NCBI GenBank assembly: GCA_018105865.1 | Contig: CM030841.1 | Span: 12,630,182-12,694,181 of the forward strand | Reading direction: 5' to 3' | Origin: Metaphire vulgaris | Taxonomy: Eukaryota > Annelida > Clitellata > Crassiclitellata > Megascolecidae | Length of the DNA: 64,000 nucleotides | Shown here: in pieces, positions 11,601 through 22,698 of the stretch | Numbering within the stretch: position 1 is the stretch's first letter | Layout: every line of letters begins with the position of its first letter | The notes under the pieces: generated by a model | What the model was told of the DNA's origin: nothing | The model's input: the letters and a program-made list of their open reading frames with translations, nothing else | Database searches by the model: none | Translations under genes and position numbers: made by a program

Positions 11601-14019
11601 TTAGATGTTTAAGGTATCTTGCCCCAGTAATGTAATGTAGTGTAATGCTGTTTGCTGGTAAAGAGGGTAAAATATGGAATTATAATGCATCTCATGGTTT
11701 AGCTTACAATCCAGTTGGTGACTATATAATGATATGTATAGTGTATACACTATATAAGTTTGCTCTGGTCATTGTGTTATTTATATTTGTTTAACTTTCT
11801 TGTCTTGGTGTACTGTACCTCTAACTAAATTACAATTCAAGAATTGAAAACAAAATAAATTGTGGAATTAGAATGTCCATCAGAGAATATGTTAATTATG
11901 ATAGTTCCTAGTTTTAAATTAATACTTTTATTGCTTGTTTTTGAGATCATAACTTTATGTTCAGAACTTGGGAAACGTTCGGGCAAGATCATTTTACTAT
12001 CTAACGAAACTGAAGCCAGAAAGTGATCGTACTTTCAGTCAAAGGTCTTTGGAGATAATTGGTGGACTTATTCAGTTTTTCATGCCTCAGATGATCAACG
12101 TAAGACGCGTTCTTAGGGCGCGAATTCCTATCGTGAAGTTCACAAATGTTTCCGTAAACATCGATTGTGATCTTTGTCTTGAAAACAGGTTTTTACACTC
12201 AGATTCATGACACTGAATGGCATATTGTTGCGTGAACTGATAAACAAAAGTGTCTTGCCTGTGGATTTTAATGTTAATATTTGCGTACTTAGACATCTTT
12301 GCAAAATAGTCATAGTCGTATATTTTCTGGAACAGATCGGGCGCTACTGGACTGCTTATTGCTGACTTCACTGTCTGAGAAAACTGTTAGATTCTGATTT
12401 CCATTAAATGATGACGATAAACAGTTTATTTTTGATATTACTTGAAATAATATTCATAAATTATTTATTGTTTTTTCCACTAAAATGATGAGGCATTTTG
12501 TTGTACTGACATTAGTTTTGCAAATTTTTTAAAATTTTAAGATGATTGACATATTTTTCAGGTCAGCGGTTCAGATGTCTGAGGTTCTATTCGAAGCCTG
12601 TCATTCAGACGAAAGACTTGCCCCTCTTATTTTTACCGTACGACACTGGGCGAGATGTTCAGGCATTACTCAGTCTAATCCCGGACCCTGGCTGAGCAAT
12701 TTCATGCTGACTTTGCTTGTGGTCTATTGTCTTCAGGCACATCCTCAGCCCATTCTTCCGCCATTGAAATCTCTCATGTGCGGTAAGCCAAAAGTCTCGT
12801 CTTTGCATTGTATGATCACAAGTCCAACGTAATTATCAAATATGGTAAACAAGTTTCATAACTGAAAGATCGTGTTAACTCAACAACAATGGTGAATGCC
12901 TGTAAAAAGGGTCTCACCAGTGTGGTGTCTAAATTGCTATGCTTTGCCCATTGCTAAAGGTTTAACTTTCATTTCATGAACTAAATAAATATAGATAAAA
13001 CATTCCTGATTTTAAGTATTTTCAACAGATTTAGATTCTATAAATGTTTTATTATCAAACTTGATTATAGATGATTACAGAGGATCTTCTGTTTCCAGCA
13101 GCATGTCAAAGAAAAAGAAACACAGCAACACTAATGGAAATAACACTCAATCCTTAGGTGACCATCTTTTTTTAAGTTTTGTCATTGATATACTTACAGT
13201 AGAACCTCGTTATATCGAACTCGCTTATGTCGAATATATATTATATCGAAGTTTGAGCGCCGGTCCCGCCAAAGCAGTGCTAATGATACAGGGATCGGAT
13301 ATAACGAACCTCGGATATTTCGAAGCATTTATCACGGTCCCTTGAGCTTCGATATAATGAGGTTCCACTGTAAGTTCATTCGCTTTTAAAACTGAATGTA
13401 TTTTTTCATATGTATGATTTGCTGATTTAGTGCTTTTCATAGATTGTTGGATATGAATTATACATGCATGCTATTACATATTGATATTGTTTATTTTTTA
13501 GAGGAATTGTTGCTGCATTTCTATAAATTTTATTCTGAACTCGACCTTTCACAAGGTGCAATTTCTGTCATCGACGGATGTATGCTACCCAAGCCAGACC
13601 AGTCTCCTTTGTTCATATACAATCCGGTTGAAAGTGGCTTGAATGTCTGCAAGAATGTTCTTGACTCGCACCTTCAGAAATTCCAGTCTGTCTGTCGTAC
13701 AACATACGAAACCCTGCAGTCTCGGAGCAGAATGGAGGTTCCTGGTGTTCCGTGGGGTATCTTGACAATTCTCAAGGCAAATGCACCAACTGCTGACAGA
13801 GACAGTGGCCTAAACTCTGCTCATTTGACCGCGGATGAAATTCATGAAGAAGGTCCAAGCGAAGATACTTTTAAGGAAGAACTTTCAAATTCTGTGGATG
13901 TGATGCTGGCAGACAGTGACATTATTGGTAGAAAACAAAATCTAAAGTTCAATTTATCGATGCAGTCAATTTTAACTGACGAAGAAATCAGTGATTCTAA
14001 TTCTGCAGATAGAAAATAA
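8639..14019 (+). CDS. MTPAP: Mitochondrial poly(A) polymerase (MTPAP)
   Basis: Non-canonical nucleotidyltransferase that adds 3' poly(A) to mitochondrial mRNAs in the matrix. Eight exons in phase: 8639-8771, 9120-9283, 10392-10607, 10923-11138, 11965-12188, 12562-12782, 13071-13157, 13502-14019 (TAA). The ATG at 8639 sits in AAAGATGGCGGC and opens an Arg-rich, acid-free leader typical of mitochondrial import. An RNA-binding-like segment (FYLFVEFKDAS) follows. Exon 4 carries the catalytic signature FGSSVNGFGRYDCDVDM with the paired aspartates. Exon 6 carries the PAP-associated stretch (VRHWARCSGITQSNPGPW) and the end of the PAP core is in exon 8 (PDQSPLFIYNPVESGLNVCKN). The tail is acidic and Ser-rich. 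The AATAAA at the stop codon is probably too close to serve as the only poly(A) signal. The acceptor of exon 3 lies inside a 135-bp tandem duplication. Confidence 0.93.
9284..10391 (+). other. MTPAP intron 2 with an unassigned 105-codon open frame
   Basis: An open frame at 9488-9805 reads ...LLVLTKTDMLNVIDVHFKRQMLPLWVLEK... It has mixed, non-repetitive composition. I do not recognise it, and no splice sites tie it to MTPAP. It may be a relic of an inserted coding sequence. Confidence 0.3.
10134..10398 (+). repeat. 135-bp tandem duplication over the MTPAP exon 3 acceptor
   Basis: Copy 1 starts at 10134 and copy 2 at 10269, both from ATATGTTAGGTATATTATAA to TTTAAGTTCTATC, with about half a dozen differences. 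Both contain the polypyrimidine tract and the TTTAAG acceptor. The copy-1 frame meets a TAG after FYH, so only copy 2 leads into exon 3. Confidence 0.9.
13197..13370. mobile_element. pogo/Tigger-like MITE
   Basis: 174 bp in an MTPAP intron. Ends CAGTAGAACCTCGTTATATC and inverted CAGTGGAACCTCATTATATC, bounded on both sides by TA, the mariner/pogo target site. Confidence 0.85.
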
Positions 14020-16268
14020 AAATTATGCTTCTGATGACTAATGTGAGTGTTGTGCTGATTTTGCCAAGTAGTACGGTACTAGGAAAATTCTGAAAGATCA
14101 AGATGAAATTTTGGTACACATTTTCAAATAGCATTTAGTTGATGCATTCACCTTGATTTGTCTATCCGTGTACATGTAGCATCATTTGTACACAGACAAT
14201 TGTTCGCATTTATTTACAAGGCTTTACATTCAACCTTGTTGAATGTGATGCATAAATTGTTGTGCATGTAAAATGCCACCCTATTACTATTCTGCTTGTT
14301 AGTGAAGTCTTGACGGTTCTTGAGGGGACTTTGAGGTAATGATGTTAGTGAAGGCATGCATATATACCATGTATGACTTATTGTGTGAATGTTGTGGCTT
14401 TAAAAATTATAATTTTATAGTATTTGTCTTCTTTATTATTCCCTCTGTTGATTGTTAAAATTTAAAGAAAATTGTACAGAACAGAAGCAAAAATGATAGA
14501 CCCACTTGAGCTTGGAGAGTGGTGAGCAGCGATACAAAAATCATACAATTTGAATGTTTTGGCACATTGAGTGGATAGTTAGAGCGGAGGTATATTGGTT
14601 ATATTATTGAGTGTGGAGAGGTTGAGTGTTGATGAATGGCCATATATTGCCTGGATAAAACAATAAATAGAGATGTGAAACAGTCGAATCAAATAGACAT
14701 TGTGACTGAAAATGTAAAATCGCAAGGTAGTGCGGCAGTTGCTAATGTTGTTATTGGTTGAGTGCTTGGAGGAAGGTTAAGTGAATATATTTAATGGAGG
14801 TCTTAAGTCACGTGACTCGGATGGCCGCTGGCGTCATTAGCGACAGCAGAATAACAGTGGATTTCTGTGTTGAAAGTCTTTTGAATTTTGCGATTTTGAA
14901 TCATTTAAGTTCGTTTCACGTGTCTCAGACAGATGACTGGACTTGAGACAATCGGGAGTCTTCGAGTGTAGACACTTTTTCCAGCTTTAGACGCTTTGAA
15001 CTGATTGCCGGTGAGTGGAGCACCCCACCCAAGGTACATATAGTATTAGGATCGAATCCAGATTTATGTTTCACGGTGGCTTGACAATGAGATTGAATCA
15101 TGGGCCCTTATGTCGGATTGAACCTTGGGCCTGCTTCTATGTTTCACTTTATGCAGAGTGAATGAACTACTGAATGAACTATCAAAGTAAAGTAAAGTAA
15201 AATCTCGTGGATTTCTATAGCGCCTTGGAGAGTAAAGTAAAGTAAAATCTCGTAAACTTCTACAGCGCCCCGGAAAGCAGCACAGCAGTAGCTGCTTATT
15301 CTTAAGCGCTAAGCCTTTCTTAAAATAGCTATGAGGAAGGTATATTATCAGCCAGGCAATAGTCAACATCCAAAGGGCAGTGAGGCTAACGTCCCAACAG
15401 AATATTATTATTGCCTCCTTAACATGTCCGTCCTGTCAAGCCTCTATTTCTTACCCTCCGTAAGGTAATTATTGATTAGCCCGATAAATCTTTTAAATGT
15501 GTGGAATTGCTATATAAAAATATTAGTTGCTCTGTAATTAGTGGAGCAATCTAAGGCAAATTGAAGTGATTCTGGTTTTGTTTAAATCGCTTGAAGTCTG
15601 TAATAGTTGTTGGTTTGCATTTTAGAATATGCTATGATGAGGTTAGTGAGTTCGTAAAGAAAAAAACCTTAGATAGGGACACTGAAGATTAACTAGGTAA
15701 TTCTGATAATTAGAGAATCCTGTAATTTTTAAGCAATTGTGGAGAGCTGCATCAAGAATGCTTTGAAGTCATAAATACTAAGAGACAGCTTGTATTTTAA
15801 ATGACACGATTAAGTGAGATGTGATGATGTCCTTGTAAATTGAGGTGACAGTTTGGTAAAATGCAGTTAAGTGGTTGCATAGTTCATGTCGGTATATATG
15901 AGTTGCAATGAATGCCTTAGTTAAGTTTCAACCAGTGTGGAGATTTCAGAACAACCCTGAGTATGATAAAAGCTGGTGTAGTCAGATTTGAGCACCTAAG
16001 AATAAGCAGTTACTGTTGTGCTGTTTTCAAAGGAGCTATAGAAATCCACGAGATTTTACTTTACTTTTTACAGTAATTTCAAGAGTTGAAAGAATGGGTT
16101 TAATTTAGTAATTTATTAGCAAAATCTGAAAAATTATAATTTGTTTTTGTTATTAATTTCTTTGTTTTATGCAATGTAAGTAATTAAGTAAAATCTCGTA
16201 AATTTATATAGCGCTTTGGAAGTAGTACAGTAGTAGCTGCTTATTCTTATGTGCTTAATCTTTCTTGA
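14020..16268. other. Intergenic, with dispersed AATCTCGTGGATTTCTATAGCGCC repeats
   Basis: No gene seen. Copies of a dispersed repeat with core AAATCTCGTGRATTTCTATAGCGCC lie at 15199, 15244, 16030 (inverted) and 16190. Related copies are at 21185 and 33425 (inverted). The extended copy continues AGTAGCTGCTTATTCTTA...TTTCTT.AAATAGCTA. Confidence 0.6.
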
Positions 16269-16645
16269 AATAGCTAAAGGGCTGTCCATTAATTATGTTA
16301 ACAATTTTTGGGCATTTTTGACCCACTCTCCCTTCTTGTTAACAACTGTCAGCTTTAAGTGACTCCCCCTCCTATAATTATGTCAATGTCAACAACTTTT
16401 GACCCCCCCACTCCCCACTAAGACCAGTGACAGGTTCTCCTAAAACGTTTAGAAAGTTATTATTTTTGCAGCGATGAGACCTTTTCCCTTTCTTTTGTTC
16501 ATCAGGTGTCATAATGTGGTGATGATTATCTTTTTTTGCTTGTCAGGCTTTTTTCCATTGCAATAAATAGTATTCCATGAAATTTCCTTTTTTTCATTTG
16601 TAAAAAAATGAAATTGTTGACGTCAACTTCTCTTGACCCCGTGTG
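16269..16645. mobile_element. Truncated GGGCTGTCCATTAATTA element
   Basis: Starts AGGGCTGTCCATTAATTATG and follows the inverted sequence of the complete element at 23335-23751. The far terminus is missing. Confidence 0.75.
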
Positions 16646-17060
16646 AGATGAGATGATGGTCGTGTAGATCCAGGAGGCTGAGGTGTTAAGAGTTTTCGAA
16701 GGTAAACTGGTTTTGATGAATGTAGTGAACTGTAAGTAATCGTTATTATCTTGTACTGGATGTGTTCGGATATTTTAAGCCAGTGCAGTGACTTGAGTAT
16801 GGGTGAAATATGGCAGAACTTTGGTGATTTGGTTGCTGCTTGGGCTAGTGCATTTTTTTATTTATTACAATTAATTGTAATTTCTTGATGGAGGATTTTG
16901 GGAGGTTATAGTAAAGGGAGTTGCAGTAATCTAGTTTAGAATGGACTATTAAAGTGGTGATTGTGGAGACAGTTTTGGTGTCAAGGCAAGAACGGAGGCG
17001 ATGTAGATCATGAATATGGGCATATTGCAATTTGCACCTTTGATTCAATACCATGATGAT
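16645..17060 (-). mobile_element. CR1-like LINE reverse-transcriptase fragment
   Basis: The minus strand reads LRSCLDTKTVSTITTLIVHS, KLDYCNSLYYNLPKS, then ISPILKSLHWLKISEHIQYK and VYLRKLLTPQPPGSTR, the thumb and C-terminal region typical of CR1-clade elements. Interrupted by stops; a dead fragment. Confidence 0.8.
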
Positions 17061-17239
17061 GGATCATAAGCTTCTTGATTTTGTGGAACCATAAAGAAGT
17101 GACAAGTTCTCTTTGCTTGTGTGACTACACCCCCCCCCCCGCCACCATCACAGCTGGGCACACTGCTGTTTGCATTTGTTAACACCTAGTGACTATTATA
17201 TTCACAGATAGAACCTTATATTTGACTTTTATTTTTATT

Positions 17240-17540
17240 TTTATGTTGGCATTGATATCCGATAAAAGATCAAAGACAGAAAAGTATCAATATTTGGACA
17301 CATCTGCAGAATGAGTGATGAAAGACTAATAAAGACAGTGATGATGGGAAGATCAGATGGTATGTGAAAAAGAGGAAGACCAAAGAGAAGAGGGATCGAT
17401 GATATTCTTGAATGGACTGGACTTGACACCCAAAATGCAATACACATGGCCAAAGAATGGAAAGAGCCATGGACGAGCACTTCTGCACTTCTACACCCAT
17501 TGGCTCCGACGGTCCTTATGGACTGAGGATTGTGATGATG
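17240..17540 (+). mobile_element. LINE C-terminal fragment
   Basis: Plus strand reads ISIFGHICRMSDERLIKTVM, then KRGRPKRRGIDDILEWTGLD, the GHxxRM...GRP motif found at the end of many non-LTR retrotransposon ORF2 proteins. Contains a stop; dead copy. Confidence 0.7.
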
Positions 17541-17769
17541 TGATGATGTGATGTGATTGATAACCGATTAAAGCACTTATTGTGTTTGTTTTGAAGCGTT
17601 ATCAGACCCTTGTACTTGTTATGTTAGCTCTTGAACTACACTTTGAATTCTTAAATGAGTAGCTGAGTTGTCAGACTCTTTATACTTGTTTCAGCTTGCT
17701 TTCATTGTTGTGGTGCCAGGAATTGCTTTGGTACTATGAGTGTTGACTCTTCACAGTCAAATTGTTGTA

Positions 17770-17960
17770 TAGGTAAAATGTAAAGGTAAAGGTTTGCCCA
17801 TACTCGATTTCACGCGTTCGGCCTGGCGCTGATCTCCGGCGTCAGGCAAGCAGCGATGCAGGTGGCTTATGCCATTAATCTAGAGTAGTTTACCATTGCT
17901 TTCTCTAGACCTGCGTTTTACCTTCACAGCCAAACCTGCTACTTATTTACCACTGCCGTC
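17770..17960 (-). mobile_element. SINE body with (CTTTAC) tail
   Basis: The minus strand starts GCTGTGAAGGTAAAACGCAG and shares a core with the 5S-SINE at 6249-6300. It then reads GGAGATCAGCGCC and ends AAACCTTTACCTTTAC. Truncated before any 5S head. Confidence 0.6.
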
Positions 17961-18594
17961 TAGTGAATGAAGGCTGAGCTGACCTTAGGGACTCCTGCAA
18001 GAGTTGAACCCATTCTCTTTTGAAACTAAACACAAATAAATTTTAAACTCAAAATATTAATATAATCTGCATAATTTGTAATTCACATTTACAAAATTGA
18101 ACTGCCCACCATATAAAGAAATGCATATCTTTATGCATATCTTTATGCCTGTCTATTATTGCCTTCTCATATCATTGTATTCATTGTATTGATGTACTTC
18201 TTGCTCATTTTTTGCATTGAGGCCACTTGCAAATAGGCAAAACAGTCAGAACCAAAGGATTTTTGATGACTTGTCAAACGACATGCAGTTACTGGCTGTC
18301 ATTCGATGTGTTCCAACATGCTGTGTGAGCATATGACTGGTTGTGCAATAGTTCTGTTTGCACGTCAGCCTATGCTCTATGCGTCTCTGCTTTTTTCGGC
18401 ATTTGTGTATTACACTCTCAATTGTTCTGTCGTTTCTAATCTTGCCTTGAGATAAGAGCGGTCTTTTTTATTGAATTTGACAGCTGTACTATTTATAGAA
18501 TGCATCAGGCAATTTTGTCATGCCCATCGTGTTTTTTAGTTGTTTGCTCTCTCGTGTGTTGAAAATCACTGTCGCACATGCTCCTAAAACTCGG

Positions 18595-18715
18595 TTGTTA
18601 TCATCATCATCATCATCATCATCATCATTATCATCATTATCATCATCATCGTTATTATTATTGTTGTTGTTGTTGTTGTTGTTTTGTTATTGTTATTGTT
18701 ATTGTTGTTGATGTT
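18595..18715. repeat. (ATC)n/(TTG)n low-complexity tract
   Basis: Compound trinucleotide repeat about 160 bases upstream of the STK33 start codon. Open frames through it code only homopolymers. Confidence 0.9.
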
Positions 18716-18875
18716 ACAGTTTATGAATTTATGAATATAGATCTCTTCTGCTTGTAATATTATGTTGTATAGATGCGTGTCCATGCATGCCACATAATTA
18801 GGAAAATCTTTTTGTAATGCACTGAGTGAAAAATACTATGATCAATTGTTCTGTTGGTATGATCTATTTATAGGA

Positions 18876-19217
18876 ATGGATGCAAATGGAAAAAAGACTC
18901 CCCCTCATGCCACTAGCATTGTCAGGAGTTCACCCCACCTGGATGTTATTCCACACACAGTAGTATCGGAAGAGAAGTACTTTGAGGAAAAGTACAGCAT
19001 GCTGCAAAAATTGGGTGAAGGTAGCTTTGGGGTTGTTTATGAAGCCATTCACAGAGACTCTGGAGAACATTGTGCCTGCAAAATTGTTCACAAGGAGAAG
19101 GTTGGATTTCGTTTTGATTTTAGGATCTGAATTATTCAACTGTATATACAGCATTCAAGTCATATATATGATGGTACTTATGTGTGGGTGTAAACTACCG
19201 TAAGTACCGGTACTAAG

Positions 19218-19255
<38 letters not shown>

Positions 19256-20821
19256 GATTGTACTTAGTTTCTGAGGGACTTATGATAAAAAGTAACATTT
19301 GTATATATATATATATACATAAAAATATATGAATCATATAGATATATATATATATATACAATACATATATACATGTATGTATATATGTGAGTATAACTTT
19401 TTACATATATTCAGCATGATTGCCTTTTTATTTTTAATGTATCTTTGTGGACAGAGTGTATGGCAATTTAAAAATACAAGAATGGATACCAAAATTTCTT
19501 ATGCATTTGTTATTCATACATGGTTTGACAGAATGAATGCATTTATATGATACATATTTCATGCACGTTGTACATGCAGCTGTGATGTATGTATGCGAAA
19601 ATATGTAAAAAGATGATGGGTTTAGATTGTTGCTTTGTCTTTCCCTATTATAGGCGAGTGGCAGTCGATTTCAGTTGGCTTTGAGGGAAGTGGCGTTACT
19701 GAAGAAGGTTCAACATGAACACATTATTCGTCTCAGGGAAGTCTTTGAAATACAGCAGGTTTGTTGAATGAAAATCGAGCAGGTTCCTTGTGAGACAGGA
19801 TCCTGTCAAAGCACAAATTCTCCTGGAGAATTTGTTTAATTGAAAATTTCATCGAAGTTTAACACAAAACTGTTTACTTTGTACCACTTCAATTTTCACC
19901 TTTGTTAATTTTCTGAGTTTGAATAAAACAATAATCACATGTTGCTCTTTTAACAGTCATATCTGTAGCTTAAATTTTTGCATCATTGCAGAATTGTTTG
20001 TTCTTGTTTATATTTTCAATGTTGGGATTAGTTAATGGTGCCAAAGTAATCTGAAATTCTCCCATGCTTGTGACAGACATGAAATCTGAAGCATTAGTCA
20101 CATTAAATCAATGGGTTCTCTGTGCTTATCTCTATGAGCTGTAAAATGATCACTCATTGCAGCTGGTGAAAGGTAGCATTAGTGATCGATGAAAAAAAAA
20201 ACTTCATAATTCATTTGAATTTCACTTGAATGATCATGCTGTAGTCTGTTTTCATAATTTTCCAGTTTGGGTTGTTCAGTTTCAATTGTTTCACTGTCTT
20301 CAGAAAATCTTTCTCGTGATGGAATTGTGCGAGAAAGGCGAACTTTCAAAATTTCTCGAGAGTCGTGGAACTCTTTCTGAAAGCGAAACCCGCCTTGTCA
20401 TGCACCGACTTCTCAGTGCTATATCCTACCTTCATAGACTTGGTCAGTTTATCTACAATATTTTTATCATTATGTCTAACAGAATTTCATAAACTTTTGA
20501 CTGTGTCTTTAGGGCTGTATAATTATGATTGTGTTTATTTCAATAACAGTGGTGCATTATTGTTTTTGCTCTTGTTTAGATGTCATTTTCTCTTGTATTG
20601 TTTTAGATTTGGTTCATCGGGATTTGAAGCTGGACAACATCTTGCTGAGTAAAAACCCTAAAGATGATAATGACGAGCTATATATCAAAGTGAGAAAGAT
20701 TGATTCTCTTAAAGCCAAGTGTGTGTGTTTAGTTTATTAGTTCAGTTGATTTGTGTTATTCCTTGTTTGTGTACTGTTTGATGCTGTGCTTGTCATGAAT
20801 AAAGTTTCTTATTTCTATGAA

Positions 20822-20856
<35 letters not shown>

Positions 20857-22648
20857 TTTTTAGAAATGGTTGTTTATAGAAATACAGCTTTTAATTATTA
20901 ATTGGAAAAGGGAAAGACTACTTTTCAAAGGCTGTAAGAATATGAAAATATCATCAAGGTTTATCAGAAAATGCTGAGCTTTTCTTTTTAAAAGGATCCT
21001 GATAAATCCAGAAATCCTGCTTGTTTGAATGTAGGTAACGGATTTTGGACTGTCGATTAAAAAGGCCGGCAACACAGCGGATGACATGATGGATGAGTTT
21101 TGCGGCACTCCAATGTACATGGGTAAGTTTTAATTACTTGAAGTCAAATAGATACTGTCATTAAAAGAATTTTTTAAAAATTTCTATAGTACTGCCTGAA
21201 AGCTTGGCGCAGTACACCAGCTTATTCGTGAGCGCTCAATGAAGCATCCGTTATGTGCTTAATCCTGGACGTTATAATGATTATGCCCAGGTTCAGTACA
21301 ATTTCTGCAATGGTTTCTTCCTATGAAGTAGTTCTTGAACGCATGACTTCATCATTGTTGGGATGAATAATGCTTTGCGTCATGTATACGATCGGTTGTG
21401 ATGCATTTTGATCGTATCTCAGCAGATCTGTTGAACTTTGAAAGGCCATTGGTTGCTTTGTCGTGTGTTGTTTGTTTTGAGCCGTGAGGGCCGTCTTAAT
21501 TTAAGCCAAAGTGTGTAGGGAAGGACCTAATTAGTAAGATAGTGTAAGATTGTCCAGTATTATGACAGCGTCATGCGCTGCATAGACTTAAAGTTGACCT
21601 GTAAGATGATTAAGATTACAAGTACTCTTGCTGTGATGCATGTTATACTGTATGTTCCCTATAATTAGTTGGCTATCAGTGTCTGATAGAAAATAAGTCA
21701 ATTGCACTTAAGATGTGGTTTTGGAATCGACATTTTCAAGTGGTCATCAGTGCTGCTTTTGTGGTTATTTTATCTTATTTTCTTAGTTGAGGTTCCTCTC
21801 TAATCACTGCCTGAGATAAACAGACAAAGGCAGACAGACAGAGACAGAGAGAAACAGGCAGATACAGAGCTTTGGTAGTTGTTTTGGAAGCACCCTATTA
21901 AATTTACAGAGATCTTCAGTAAATTTAAAACAGTGACAGATAATTATTAGATGCCAAATGCCAAAATTCTTGAGCCCATTCTAGCCAGTATTGTTGATTG
22001 GCTATTTTGCCTTGCAGAGCATTTGGCAGTAAATTGTAATTGTAAATTGTAATCATCAGAAGTTGTTAACAAACTCCGAAAGGTGAGTATAGACGACCAC
22101 TGTATTTTCATTATCTTAAGCCAGGCTTGTCTGAGGTTCTGTTGATGGTGCAAAATATTGCTCTAGGGTTCCTATAATGTGCTTATTTCAGGATTATCGT
22201 TATGTATATTATGTAGTTGAGTTCTTTTCTTATTTCTAGCTCCAGAAATACTTGAAAACAAGACCTACAGTGAGAAGTGCGATGTCTGGGCCATGGGTAT
22301 CATTATGTGCATTTTGTAAGTTCTTGAAATAAGTGCTGCTTCTGACCACCTAGGATTGAGCATTTTGTTACACTTCATGGAATTTTGCTTACTCTTTTGA
22401 AATTCAAGCTGGTTTTTTACATATGTATAGGCAACTATGTCAATGGGAGTGAGTTGTTACTTAATTTTAATCTATGGAGTGACACAAGTGTCTTGTGTCA
22501 ATTGCAAATAAATTTGCAGACAGCCCTCTGCACAAACAGAACATGGCTATTTTTTTTAAATTATTTATTTTTTATTATTTTATTATTATTATTACAAGGT
22601 TGAAAAGAAGTTATATTTCTTAAAAGTTTGTTTGAATTTTTGCGTTTA

Positions 22649-22698
<50 letters not shown>

